64,000 bases of DNA from an uncultured Anaeroplasmataceae bacterium (GTDB lineage: Bacteria > Bacillota_I > Bacilli_A > Acholeplasmatales > Anaeroplasmataceae): positions 1 through 64,000 of the forward strand of contig CAKQDS010000001.1 in assembly GCA_934229535.1 (NCBI GenBank), given 5' to 3'. Below, piece by piece: positions 46,562 to 55,758 of this stretch. A model generated the notes under the pieces. The model was not told where the DNA came from and ran no database searches. It saw only the letters and a list, made by a program, of their open reading frames with translations. A program made the position numbers and the translations under genes. The first letter of the stretch is position 1. Every line of letters starts with the position of its first letter.

Positions 46562-48535
46562 TCAATTTACTTTTATGACAATTACGGAACAATCATCATT
46601 TAATACTTTATTGCTTTGCTTGATTTTATTACAAAGCATATCAGCAATTAAGCTAGTAGAAGCAAATTTATTATTATAAATGATTTCTTTTATATCTTGA
46701 TAGCTTAAATAATCGGTGAATCCATCTGTCAGTAATAAAATAATATCATTTGTCTTTAAGTTAATTGTAAATGAATCAATTAAGTCGGTATAATCTAATG
46801 GTAAAGAAGAATTTTCATAGATTTTATCGATATCAGAAAATAAAAGTGTTGAGGCTGAACCAAGCTTAAAAAGAGAAGCGACTTTGGTGATTTCATTTAT
46901 TTCTAACAAATCAAGAGTTGCATATGATTCATAATTTCCTTTTATTTCATATATGTAGCTTAAAAAATTAAGCATTGTTTTTATAGAAAAATGATAATTA
47001 AGCATATTTGATAAAATACTTAAAATTTCTTTAGAAGAATTGTAGGCATCAATACCACTACCCATACCATCACTTAACGCAAAAATTGTTCTTGAGTCAA
47101 AGCATTTTTTTATAAGATAATTATCGCCACTTATAGAATTGTTATGCTTATTTAAAATAGCAGTTGCATAGGTTATTTTTATATTGGGCTTTTCCTTTAC
47201 TGTTAAAAAAAACGATGATGACTTGTTTTCAACCTTATAAACAAATGACCTTTGAAATACAAAATTAAGCATTTTTTTAAAATAGCCTAAAATGATATTT
47301 GGATTATCAAAAATTTCAATTTTAAAGCTTAGGGTATAATAAGATGGAATGAAATTTTGATATCTGATTTTATCTTTATTTAGTAAATAAAATAGCTTGT
47401 TATATTTATCATAAATATTGTCTAAAAATTTAGTATCATTTTGATAAGAATAAAATAGATTCTTTAAGGCTTCATGTGAATAATAGTTCAAGTAATTGTC
47501 ATTATCAATTTTAGTGAATTTTGAATAATAGGGACAATTTAAATAATTGCCACTATTATAAAGAACAGTGCTTTTTATGAATGAATAATGAATGCCAGCT
47601 TTTGTCATACATTCATTTTTATGATGACAATTTTTACAATAATTTTCTTCAATTTCTTTTTTGATTTTATGTAATTTTTCTTCATTACCCCTTTTGGTGA
47701 TAAATAAGATATCCAAGGTATTTAAATAATCCTTAAAATCATTTGCTAGTATGTTATTAGATTCTATAGTAACTTTCCTTGCTGAAACTTTTTGGTGAAT
47801 TATGTTGATTACTAAAAAAATAAGAATAAATACTAGGTCATATATGCTTAATTGTGGCTTATTTAAGCCATAATATAGTATTAGTGATGATAATGATAGT
47901 AGAATTGATTTATAGTTCATTAAAATTAAATATAAGCTGAATTCTATTGTATATGTCTTATTAAAAAAATAAACAAAGGGGATAAGAATTAAGTTATAAT
48001 AGCCTGAATACTTGGTTATAAAAAATGTTAAAAATAATAGCTGATAGCTATAATATTTAGGCTTGTTTATTAATAAAATTGCAAAAATTATCAATAAATT
48101 AATCAAATATATCAGACGTTCATCAAGAATTGTCTTAGTATCATTACTTATGTTTGTTAAATATAAAATTATGGTATTTAAAATTAATGCACAAAGATAA
48201 AAGCTTAAATTATACCAGATATTTAGAATGTAAAAACGTCTAATATAAAAGAATAGGGTGGTATAAATAATAAGTATTAAAATGATGAATAATTTCTTTT
48301 TATGAACAACATATTTAATTAAAAATATTGATATCATTAATCCTAATAAATAGGCTTTGCCATAGATATTTAATTTGATTATAGGAATTATAAGAATTAA
48401 TGAATAAAGAGGATTTATAAATAATAAGGAAATTCCTAATAAGGTAAATGGATATAATGATAGTGCATCATTTAATTGCAAATAAGAAATACCTATGTAT
48501 AATATAATCATCAGTCTTTGAATACTTTTTTTCAT
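46562..48535 (-). CDS. spoIIE: Stage II sporulation phosphatase SpoIIE
   Basis: A 657-residue membrane phosphatase. About ten hydrophobic helices fill 1-250. The centre has a Cys motif typical of SpoIIE (NYCKNCHHKNECM, about 296-308). The C-terminal PP2C domain shows ISGDNY, ALSDGMGSGIDAYNSS and LLLTDGFTDY. In Bacillus it sits at the asymmetric septum and dephosphorylates SpoIIAA to activate sigma-F in the forespore. It is shorter than the Bacillus protein (about 830). Found with tilS-hpt-ftsH exactly as in Bacillus, it shows the organism is, or descends from, an endospore former. Confidence 0.9.
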   Translation of the reverse strand: MKKSIQRLMIILYIGISYLQLNDALSLYPFTLLGISLLFINPLYSLILIIPIIKLNIYGKAYLLGLMISIFLIKYVVHKKKLFIILILIIYTTLFFYIRRFYILNIWYNLSFYLCALILNTIILYLTNISNDTKTILDERLIYLINLLIIFAILLINKPKYYSYQLLFLTFFITKYSGYYNLILIPFVYFFNKTYTIEFSLYLILMNYKSILLSLSSLILYYGLNKPQLSIYDLVFILIFLVINIIHQKVSARKVTIESNNILANDFKDYLNTLDILFITKRGNEEKLHKIKKEIEENYCKNCHHKNECMTKAGIHYSFIKSTVLYNSGNYLNCPYYSKFTKIDNDNYLNYYSHEALKNLFYSYQNDTKFLDNIYDKYNKLFYLLNKDKIRYQNFIPSYYTLSFKIEIFDNPNIILGYFKKMLNFVFQRSFVYKVENKSSSFFLTVKEKPNIKITYATAILNKHNNSISGDNYLIKKCFDSRTIFALSDGMGSGIDAYNSSKEILSILSNMLNYHFSIKTMLNFLSYIYEIKGNYESYATLDLLEINEITKVASLFKLGSASTLLFSDIDKIYENSSLPLDYTDLIDSFTINLKTNDIILLLTDGFTDYLSYQDIKEIIYNNKFASTSLIADMLCNKIKQSNKVLNDDCSVIVIKVN

Positions 48536-48611
48536 ATTTTCACCTCAAGAATTATTTTATAAAATGGGTAAAGTTTATTATGTCATTTTTTGTTATTTAC
48601 ATTAAATATTC

Positions 48612-48640
48612 TTGAATGAGGAATAGATATTTGTTATAAT
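48612..48640 (+). promoter_or_regulatory. Sigma-A promoter of maf-dus
   Basis: TTGAAT (48612-48617), 17-bp spacer, TATAAT (48635-48640). Confidence 0.7.
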
Positions 48641-48672
48641 TATTTAGATTGTTAGAAAAGGATGTAAGAAAA

Positions 48673-49230
48673 ATGAAATTAGTTTTAGCTAGCTCTTCAC
48701 CAAGAAGAATTGAAATATTAAAAAATGAAGGCTATGATTTTATAATTGAACCTGCAGAAATTGATGAAAGCTTTTCAAATGAGCTTGATGTATATACTAA
48801 TGTTTTAAATACTAGCTATAAGAAAGCCTTTGAAATAAAAAAGAATCATCTTGATGATGTTATCCTAGGGTGCGATACAACGGTATACTTAAATAATATT
48901 TGTTATGGTAAGCCTAAGGATGAGCTTGATGCCTATAAAATGCTTAAGAGCTTTAGTGGTAAGGCTCATGAGGTTGTTTCAGGAGTATGTATACTTCATC
49001 AAAGTGAAATGATTAATTTTTATGTAAAAACACTAGTTTATTTTAAAGAATTAAGTGATGAAATGATTTATGATTATATAAAAACTAAGGAATGCTTCGG
49101 CAAGGCAGGAGCTTATGCAATTCAAGGCATCGGTAAAAGCTTGGTTTTAAAATATGAAGGAGAATTGGCTAATGTAATAGGGTTACCTATAAAAGAGATT
49201 AAGCCATTATTAGATAAATATGAGTTTTAA
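48673..49230 (+). CDS. maf: Maf-family nucleotide pyrophosphatase
   Basis: About 185 residues. Maf proteins hydrolyse dTTP, UTP or modified nucleotides to monophosphates, a house-cleaning role. The signatures LVLASSSPRRIEILKNEGYDF, VILGCDTTVY, GKPKDELDAYKML and GKAGAYAIQGIG are all visible. Start ATG 48673; the eight codons upstream in frame overlap the ribosome site AAAGGATG. The 3' end overlaps dus by 11 bases. Confidence 0.92.
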   Translation: MKLVLASSSPRRIEILKNEGYDFIIEPAEIDESFSNELDVYTNVLNTSYKKAFEIKKNHLDDVILGCDTTVYLNNICYGKPKDELDAYKMLKSFSGKAHEVVSGVCILHQSEMINFYVKTLVYFKELSDEMIYDYIKTKECFGKAGAYAIQGIGKSLVLKYEGELANVIGLPIKEIKPLLDKYEF

Positions 49231-50197
49231 AATTAGAGATATTGAAATAAAAAATAATTTGGTTTTAGCACCAATGGCGGGAATTTGTAATGAGGCCTTT
49301 AGAACCATTTGTAAGGAAATGGGAGCAGGTCTAGTTGTATGCGAAATGGTTAGTGATAAGGCTATTTCTTATCAAAATGCTAAAACCTTGAATATGACAA
49401 GAGTTGGAAATAATGAACATCCAATAAGTATGCAAATATTTGGTGGTGATATTGAGACTCTTGTTAATGCAGCTAAATTTATTGATAATAATTCTGATGC
49501 TGATATCATTGATATAAATATGGGCTGTCCTGTTAATAAGGTAGCGAAAAAGGCTCATGCTGGTGCAAGCCTTCTAGTTGATCCTAATAATGTATATGAA
49601 ATTACGAAGGCTGTAGTTTCTGCTGTGAAAAAGCCTGTAACAGTGAAGGTACGACTTGGCTGGGATTTAGAGCATATTAATGTTATTGAAAATGCCAAGA
49701 TGATTGAAAAGGCTGGAGCTAGTGCTATATGTGTTCATGCTAGATGTCGTTCAGAGTTTTATAGCGGAAGTGCTCATATCGAGTGGATTAAAAAGGTAAA
49801 GGAAGCAGTAAGCATTCCTGTAATTGGTAATGGTGATGTTGTTGATATAGCTTCTGCCAAAAGAATGTTTGAAGAAACAAATTGTGATGCTATTGCTATA
49901 GGTAGAGGTGCTCTTGGTAATCCTTTTATTTTTAGGGAGCTAAATGCTTATTTTAATGATGGTAAAATAATCGATAAGCCTACAAAAAAAGAAATATATG
50001 ATACAATAATGCTTCAATATGAAAGATTATTAAAGCTAAAGGGTGAGCATCTTGCAATGCTTGAGATGAGAAGTCATGTTGGTTGGTATTTAAAAGGTAT
50101 GCCTGGAAGTGCTAGAATAAAGGATCAGGTATGTAAGGAACATGATTTTAATAATGTAAAAAATATTATTAAGGCTTATTTAAATGTAGAAGAATAG
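49220..50197 (+). CDS. dus: tRNA-dihydrouridine synthase (DusB-like)
   Basis: A 325-residue FMN enzyme that reduces uridines in the tRNA D-loop. VLAPMAGICNEAFR binds FMN, MQIFGG and INMGCPVNKV (catalytic Cys) form the active site, VKVRLGWD and CVHARCRSEFYSG bind tRNA, and GNGDV and AIGRGALGNPF finish the barrel. The length and sequence fit the DusB-type enzymes of Bacillota. Downstream of maf in one transcript. Confidence 0.93.
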   Translation: MSFKIRDIEIKNNLVLAPMAGICNEAFRTICKEMGAGLVVCEMVSDKAISYQNAKTLNMTRVGNNEHPISMQIFGGDIETLVNAAKFIDNNSDADIIDINMGCPVNKVAKKAHAGASLLVDPNNVYEITKAVVSAVKKPVTVKVRLGWDLEHINVIENAKMIEKAGASAICVHARCRSEFYSGSAHIEWIKKVKEAVSIPVIGNGDVVDIASAKRMFEETNCDAIAIGRGALGNPFIFRELNAYFNDGKIIDKPTKKEIYDTIMLQYERLLKLKGEHLAMLEMRSHVGWYLKGMPGSARIKDQVCKEHDFNNVKNIIKAYLNVEE

Positions 50198-50199
50198 AA

Positions 50200-50226
50200 A
50201 AAAGTCGTCAATTTTTGACGGCTTTT
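50200..50226. terminator. Bidirectional terminator
   Basis: A 12-bp stem with one G-U pair (50200-50211 with 50215-50226), loop TTT, between convergent dus and hflX. Confidence 0.85.
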
Positions 50227-50227
50227 A

Positions 50228-51496
50228 TTATGATGTTATTTCATCTATTTCATACATTTCAATAAGTTTATAATCCTTAGCAGCAATTTCTAGCTCTAGA
50301 TAGATTCCGTTATCACTATATTTTTTTTTAGAAATATTAGTGTTTTCGATTAAATAATTTAATATCTTAGCTTCACTATAAGGAATGAGTAGCTTGACAT
50401 TTTTAGTATTTGGTTTTATATGCTTGTAAATTTTATCCACAAGGACGTCAATATTAAGTAGCGATTTGTTTGAAAATGGTAAATTATCTATGCCAACAAT
50501 TTGGGTATTTTGATCATCATACATATCATATTTGTTTAAGACATAAAGCATAGGTATTCCCTTTACACCAATGTCATTTAAAACCTTATTTGTAATATTG
50601 ATTTGTTCTAAAAAATAGCGTGAGGAAATATCTACAATGTGCAGAATATAATCAGCATTTTGAATTTCCTTTAAGGTTGTTTTAAAGGAACTTATTAAAT
50701 CATGAGGAAGCTTTGAAACAAAGCCTATGGTATCTACTAAAACAAATTCACATTTTTTTATTGTTAGACGTCTATTAAAGGTGTTTAAGGTAGCAAAAAG
50801 CTTATTTTCAGCATAGACCTCTTTTTTATTATCACTAGTTAAATAATTAATAAGAGTATTCATTGTTGTGCTTTTTCCAGCATTTGTGTAGCCGACTAGG
50901 GCAACAATTGGTACTTGATTTCTTTTCCTTTTTTGAATTTGTCTATCCTTCATTTGATGAATTTTAGCTAATTCCTTTTCAATTTGCACTATTTCATTTG
51001 CAAGCATTCGTTTGTTAAGCTCTCTTTTGGTTTCACCAGAGCCACGATTACTTAACGAGCCGCTGGTACCACCTTCTCTTGAATCCTCACCCCATTTAGA
51101 TATTTCTCTTGGAAGAAGATATTTATTCATTGCTAGCTTAATTTCTAGCTTTGCTTCGGTAGTGCTTGCCCTTTGTTCAAAGATACGTAAAATTAGAAAG
51201 GTTCTATCCATTATTGTGACATTTAAGGCATTTTCTAGGTTACGAATTTGTGATGGTGATAGCTCATCATCAAAAATAATTGTGGTTGCTTCGGTTTGAT
51301 TTAGCATTATTTTTAATTCTTCAACCTTACCAGCACCAATATAAAAGTTTGAAGTTGGCTTGTCTAAGGCTTGGGTTAATACATTAACAACCTGATAGTT
51401 TAAGCCTGTTGCTAAATTATTTAATTCATTTAAGCTATATTTTAAATCAGTGTCTGTTCCTTTGATTTTAACCCCAACAAGTATTGCTTTTTCCAT
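50228..51496 (-). CDS. hflX: Ribosome-associated GTPase HflX
   Basis: A 422-residue GTPase that splits stalled 70S ribosomes after stress. N-terminal HflX domain with FYIGAGKVEELK and FDDELSPSQIRNLE, the Gly-rich GGTSGSLSNRGSGETK linker, a coiled helix (VQIEKELAKIH), then the G domain: GYTNAGKST, DTIGFVSKLP, NKYD. The C-terminal small domain is present. Stop three bases before pepT's reading frame begins downstream on the same strand, so it follows pepT in one operon. Confidence 0.93.
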   Translation of the reverse strand: MEKAILVGVKIKGTDTDLKYSLNELNNLATGLNYQVVNVLTQALDKPTSNFYIGAGKVEELKIMLNQTEATTIIFDDELSPSQIRNLENALNVTIMDRTFLILRIFEQRASTTEAKLEIKLAMNKYLLPREISKWGEDSREGGTSGSLSNRGSGETKRELNKRMLANEIVQIEKELAKIHQMKDRQIQKRKRNQVPIVALVGYTNAGKSTTMNTLINYLTSDNKKEVYAENKLFATLNTFNRRLTIKKCEFVLVDTIGFVSKLPHDLISSFKTTLKEIQNADYILHIVDISSRYFLEQINITNKVLNDIGVKGIPMLYVLNKYDMYDDQNTQIVGIDNLPFSNKSLLNIDVLVDKIYKHIKPNTKNVKLLIPYSEAKILNYLIENTNISKKKYSDNGIYLELEIAAKDYKLIEMYEIDEITS

Positions 51497-51499
51497 AAT

Positions 51500-52705
51500 T
51501 TATTCTTCCTTAGCAATCTTAATTAAAATATTACTTACGGCTTGCATTTCATCAAGTGAGCATAGCTCATATGGTCCATGACAGTTATAGCCGCCAGTAC
51601 CTAAATTTGGCGTATTAAGTCCCATATAGGTTAGCTGTGCACCATCAGTTCCACCTCTTATAGGCGTAAATTGTGGCTCAAGGCCCATATCCTTTATAGC
51701 TTTAACTGCTCTTTTAATACAGCGATCGTCTTTAATGATTAATTCCTTCATATTATAATATGAATCATGAATTTCTAGACTAGCAACATTATTATATTTA
51801 TTATTAATGAACGAAATAGCTGCTTGAAATTGCTTTTTTTGCTCATTGAACTTATTCATATCATGATTTCTTATAATATAATATAGGGTAGCATTAGATA
51901 CAGTTCCCTTCATTTCCTCCAAGTGATTAAAGCCATCATAACAGTCGGTATATTCTGGTCTTTGATTACAAGGAAGAAGTGAATCAAATTCAATAGCTAC
52001 TCTTGCAGCATTAATCATATGGCCTTTGGCACTACCAGGATGAATATCTACACCATTAAATGTTACTATTGCGCTTGCAGCATTAAAATTTTCGTAATTA
52101 ATTTCATTTGGTCTACCACCATCTACTGTATAAGCAAAATCACAATCAAAATCCTTAACATTAAATTTATGAATACCACTACCTATTTCCTCATCTGGCG
52201 TAAAGGCAACTTTGATTTCAGTATGCTTAACATCCTTATGGGTATGAAAATAATAAAGCATTCCCATAATATCTGCAATTCCTGCCTTGTCGTCAGCACC
52301 AAGGACGGTTGTGCCATCGGTTGTTATAATTGTTTGACCTTTTAAATCTTGTAAAAAAGTAAATTCTTTATTTGAGATTGTAATATTGTTAAGCTCGATA
52401 TCACGGCCATCATAATTTTCAATCACATTTGGCTTAACATTTGTACCACTAAAGCCAGGTATTGTATCCATATGAGCTAGAAAGCCGATTTTTAAATTAG
52501 AATCACAATTAGATTTTAATGTAGCGGTTAAAATAGCATATTCATTAAGCTTAATATCAGTAAGCCCTAATTCCTTTAAATCCTCAATTAAGACATTAGC
52601 TAAATCAAATTGCTTCTTTGTAGATGGAGTAGTATTTGCTTCATCACTTGACATAGTATCTATTTTTACATATTTTAGAAATTTCCTTAAAATATAATCT
52701 TTCAT
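51500..52705 (-). CDS. pepT: Peptidase T (tripeptidase)
   Basis: About 401 residues, dinuclear zinc aminotripeptidase of the M20 family. Metal and catalytic residues lie in AHMDTIPGFSG, VLGADDKAGIADIM, FTPDEEIGSG and the late NLGTGGYNCHGPYE. PGSAKGHMINAA is the usual dimer loop segment. Releases the N-terminal residue from tripeptides in the cytosol. ATG 52705 follows GGAGGAA; an in-frame ATG eight codons upstream overlaps that ribosome site. Confidence 0.94.
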   Translation of the reverse strand: MKDYILRKFLKYVKIDTMSSDEANTTPSTKKQFDLANVLIEDLKELGLTDIKLNEYAILTATLKSNCDSNLKIGFLAHMDTIPGFSGTNVKPNVIENYDGRDIELNNITISNKEFTFLQDLKGQTIITTDGTTVLGADDKAGIADIMGMLYYFHTHKDVKHTEIKVAFTPDEEIGSGIHKFNVKDFDCDFAYTVDGGRPNEINYENFNAASAIVTFNGVDIHPGSAKGHMINAARVAIEFDSLLPCNQRPEYTDCYDGFNHLEEMKGTVSNATLYYIIRNHDMNKFNEQKKQFQAAISFINNKYNNVASLEIHDSYYNMKELIIKDDRCIKRAVKAIKDMGLEPQFTPIRGGTDGAQLTYMGLNTPNLGTGGYNCHGPYELCSLDEMQAVSNILIKIAKEE

Positions 52706-52728
52706 TTTAAATTCCTCCGTTTTCTTCA

Positions 52729-52756
52729 ATTATAAGACAAATAATTAAAAAAACAA
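52729..52756 (-). promoter_or_regulatory. Sigma-A promoter of pepT-hflX
   Basis: On the minus strand TTGTTT (52756-52751), 16-bp spacer, TATAAT (52734-52729). Confidence 0.6.
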
Positions 52757-52841
52757 GAAAAATATAGAAGATTTAAGAGATTTTTAATTTGTATGTTAGA
52801 GGCCATACCTACATATAATATCATTGTATGGAGGTCGGAGT

Positions 52842-54737
52842 ATGCAAAATGAATTTAGTAAAAAAGCCGAAGAAATATTAAATAACGCAAAAAAGTTAAG
52901 CAATGATGCAGGAATATATTCCTGTGGTAGTGAATTTTTAATTCAAGCTATGTATGATGTAGAGGATAGCTTATGTCATTTTATTTTAGAAGAATATGAT
53001 GTAAAAAAAGAAGAGGTAATAGAGGCCTCTAGTAATTTATATATAATTAGAAAAAATAAAAATGAATATAATAAAACAATGGATACGATTATTCATCAAG
53101 CTAAGCTTTTAGCTGGAAATAAGGCTATTGATGATGAACATTTATTTATGGCTATTTTGATGAATCCAAGTTCAATTGCTTGTTCTATTTTAGTTGATTT
53201 AGGATTAGATATTGAAAGCCTTATTTTAGATGTTAAGGAAATATATGAATTCAATAAGAGTGAAGAATTAGCATATGTAAAAAATATATCAAATATGGCA
53301 AAAAAATGCGAACTTATGCCATTTATAGGTAGAAATGATTTATTATTTAGAATGGATTTAATTTTGAATAGGAAAACAAAAAGTAATCCTTTGCTAATTG
53401 GTAATGCGGGGGTAGGTAAAACGGCCTTAGTTGAAGGCTATGCTAATTTATTAGCTAAAAGAAATTCACCCATGGAGGTGATTTCTCTTAATTTAACCTC
53501 AATGCTTGCTGGTACAAAATATCGTGGTGATTTTGAACAACGCTTTGATGAATTTTCTAAAACAATTTTAACTAAAAAAAATGTAATTTTATTTATTGAT
53601 GAAATTCATACTATTATGGGTGCAGGAACAACTGATGGTAATTTAGATATTGCAAATATGCTAAAGCCTTATTTAGCAAGAAGTGATATTAAAATAATAG
53701 GTGCGACAACCTTGGAGGAATATCATAAATCTATGTCTAACGATAAAGCACTTTGTAGAAGATTTCAGCCGATTTATGTTTTAGAACCATCACTTGAGGA
53801 AACTAAAACAATTGTTTTTGGCATTAGGGATAATTATTCTAATTTTCATAATGTAAAAATAAGTGATGAATATTTAGATTATTTAATATGTGAAAGCAAT
53901 AGAAGAATTCCTTCGAGAAATCGTCCTGACAAATGTATTGATATTTTAGATGATACATTAACTTATGCAAAAATAAATAAGGAAGACGTTAATAAAAATA
54001 CAATAGATAAAACAATTGATAGATTTATCGGCTGTAATGAGGTTAAAGCTTACAATCCACATTATAAGTGCTTAGAAAAATATGTTTTTTTAGCAAGTAA
54101 CAATTTAATGTGCTCTAATACGCTTTTAAAAATTAAATATAATGGCTCTAAGGAAAAAAGAAATATTTTAATAGCTGATTGTATTAATTTATTTAAATCA
54201 TCAGATGAGATGGTTTTAAAGTTAGATTTTAGAGAATTTAGTGATACAATTTCGATGACATCATTAATTGGAGCGCCTCCTGGATATGTTGGTTATGACG
54301 ATGATGGAATTCTAACAAAGCATTTAGCAAAATATCAAATTCCGATTATTTGTATTGACAATTATGAAAAAGGTTCTAAAAGGGCTAAGGGTATCATTAG
54401 GCAATTAATGGAAACAGGAGAAATATATGATGCTAAAGGAAATATTATTAAAGGCTCAAATGCTATTTTTATTATAAGTGAGATTAAGAAAAATAATAAT
54501 GTAGGATTTATGAATAATGAGATAACTTATAATGATGAAATATATGATGAAGTAATAAATGAAGAGCAGGATATTTCTCTTGATTATACAGAACTATATA
54601 AAAAACAATTGGCAGTTTATAATATTGAAATAGCAGACGAATTATTAATTAATAAAAATAATAAAAGAAAGATAGATGAAAAAATCTTTGAATATGTTAA
54701 GCAAGGAGATTTTTCTAAGCATTTCCTTTTAAAATAG
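52842..54737 (+). CDS. ClpC/ClpA-like ATPase with degenerate second AAA domain
   Basis: About 631 residues against about 810 for ClpC. The N-domain (1-145) has two Clp_N repeats. The first AAA domain is complete: GNAGVGKT (about 187), LFIDEIHTIMGAG (about 250), ATTLEEYHK, RRFQPI. The second (from about 400) lost its Walker A: where GPTGVGKTE is expected, the chain reads LKIKYNGSKEKRN. It keeps SLIGAPPGYVGYDD (about 475) and GIIRQLMETGEIYD, but lacks a proper Walker B, sensors and the C-terminal small domain with a ClpP loop. So it may unfold with one ring only, or act as adaptor. Start is ATG 52842 after GGAGG. Confidence 0.82.
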   Translation: MQNEFSKKAEEILNNAKKLSNDAGIYSCGSEFLIQAMYDVEDSLCHFILEEYDVKKEEVIEASSNLYIIRKNKNEYNKTMDTIIHQAKLLAGNKAIDDEHLFMAILMNPSSIACSILVDLGLDIESLILDVKEIYEFNKSEELAYVKNISNMAKKCELMPFIGRNDLLFRMDLILNRKTKSNPLLIGNAGVGKTALVEGYANLLAKRNSPMEVISLNLTSMLAGTKYRGDFEQRFDEFSKTILTKKNVILFIDEIHTIMGAGTTDGNLDIANMLKPYLARSDIKIIGATTLEEYHKSMSNDKALCRRFQPIYVLEPSLEETKTIVFGIRDNYSNFHNVKISDEYLDYLICESNRRIPSRNRPDKCIDILDDTLTYAKINKEDVNKNTIDKTIDRFIGCNEVKAYNPHYKCLEKYVFLASNNLMCSNTLLKIKYNGSKEKRNILIADCINLFKSSDEMVLKLDFREFSDTISMTSLIGAPPGYVGYDDDGILTKHLAKYQIPIICIDNYEKGSKRAKGIIRQLMETGEIYDAKGNIIKGSNAIFIISEIKKNNNVGFMNNEITYNDEIYDEVINEEQDISLDYTELYKKQLAVYNIEIADELLINKNNKRKIDEKIFEYVKQGDFSKHFLLK

Positions 54738-54752
54738 CTTTACTTATAGAAA

Positions 54753-54794
54753 AGTTAGTAAAATTTCCAGTTGAACTGGAAAAAATACTAATCT
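54753..54794. repeat. Nested inverted repeat after Clp homologue
   Basis: TTAGTA...TTCCAGT (within 54753-54771) is mirrored by ACTGGAA...TACTAA (within 54775-54794) around a three-base centre. The T-rich flank is on the minus strand, so it does not terminate the clp transcript. It borders the recombinase fossil and might be an attachment or end site. Confidence 0.4.
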
Positions 54795-54891
54795 ATAATA
54801 TATCCTGTCACACTTACTGGTGCTAGATAGGTTGGAAAATCAACATTATGCTACGAGATAAAGAAAGAATTAGACTAAGAACCATATAATT

Positions 54892-55552
54892 AATACTATT
54901 ATTGTTAAAGATTTATCACGCCTTGGAAGAAATTTGTATTTAATGTGAGATTATTTGGAGAGAATATTCCTTTCTTTAGAAATTAGGTTTATTGCTATTA
55001 ATGATAATATTGATTCAATAAATGGTATTGGTGATGAAGTTATATAAAAAAAACTTCAATTACCTTTATATTAAAGATATTAGAAGAAAAATGATGTATA
55101 CAGTAAAACGTAAAGCTACTCAAGTTTCATTATCTTGTAGAAAAGGTTTGATTTTAGGTTATACTGAGGATGGTAATGGAAATTGGCTAATTGATGAAGA
55201 AGAGGCATCCATTGTAAAAAGAATATTTGAAGAATAAATTAAAGGAAAATCTAATTATAAAATAGCTAAGAAATTAGAGGCTGATAAAATAATAACGTCT
55301 TCTTATAGAAAATATTTTGAATATGGTGATTTAAATAATATCAAGTATAGAGGGTTAAAGCCTAATCCGGAATATTATTATAAATGGGACATTTCTACAA
55401 TTGGTTATATTCTTAGAAATAGACAACATATAGGTTGTATTATTAATAAATGTGAATGTATCAATGTTAATCAATTATCAAACGATGACATGAATAATTT
55501 TAAAAAGGTTGCTATGGCATTGTATAAAAAAATCATGTTTTATAAAAGTTGA
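54892..55552 (+). pseudogene. Serine recombinase fossil
   Basis: Degraded large serine recombinase. One frame reads IVKDLSRLGRNLYLM, stop, then DYLERIFLSLEIRFIAINDN to about 55047; after a frameshift comes KDIRRKM, KATQVSLSC, NGNWLIDEEEASIVKRIFEE, a TAA at 55235, then NYKIAKKLEADKI and DISTIGYILRNRQHIGC to a TGA at 55550. These are the resolvase core end and the recombinase domain. The N-terminal part with catalytic Ser is gone (54738-54891 shows nothing recognisable), as is the zinc-ribbon and coiled-coil end. At least two stops and one shift; not functional. Confidence 0.85.
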
Positions 55553-55593
55553 TGGAAAAGTTAATATGGAAGTTATTAAAAAATAACTGTTAG

Positions 55594-55627
55594 AATCAGT
55601 GGTTTATGTACAACTGCTGATTTTTTT
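55594..55627 (+). terminator. Rho-independent terminator
   Basis: Eleven-pair stem with two wobbles (55594-55604 with 55612-55622), seven-base loop, T-run. Probably the original terminator of the recombinase gene. Confidence 0.7.
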
Positions 55628-55669
55628 CATTTAAACAAAAAAATGACTACTATTATGCATAAAGAAACT

Positions 55670-55736
55670 TTTAGTGTGCATTTTTTTAATAATATGCACA
55701 CTAAAGTATTTACAAAAAATTAAAAAATGATATAAT
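55670..55736 (+). promoter_or_regulatory. Promoter and 12-bp-arm palindromic operator of fic
   Basis: TTTACA (55709-55714), 16 bp, TATAAT (55731-55736). Just upstream is a perfect inverted repeat TTTAGTGTGCAT (55670-55681) / ATGCACACTAAA (55694-55705) with 12 bp between, ending four bases before the -35. Confidence 0.75.
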
Positions 55737-55758
55737 CTAAATGGAAAGAGGTGTAAGA

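Noticed and set aside
52801..52840. CtsR heat-shock operator before the Clp homologue
   Set aside because: The CtsR heptad repeat GGTCAAA is not present; only a weak CCATAC/GTATGG mirror and a TATAAT with a poor -35 are seen.
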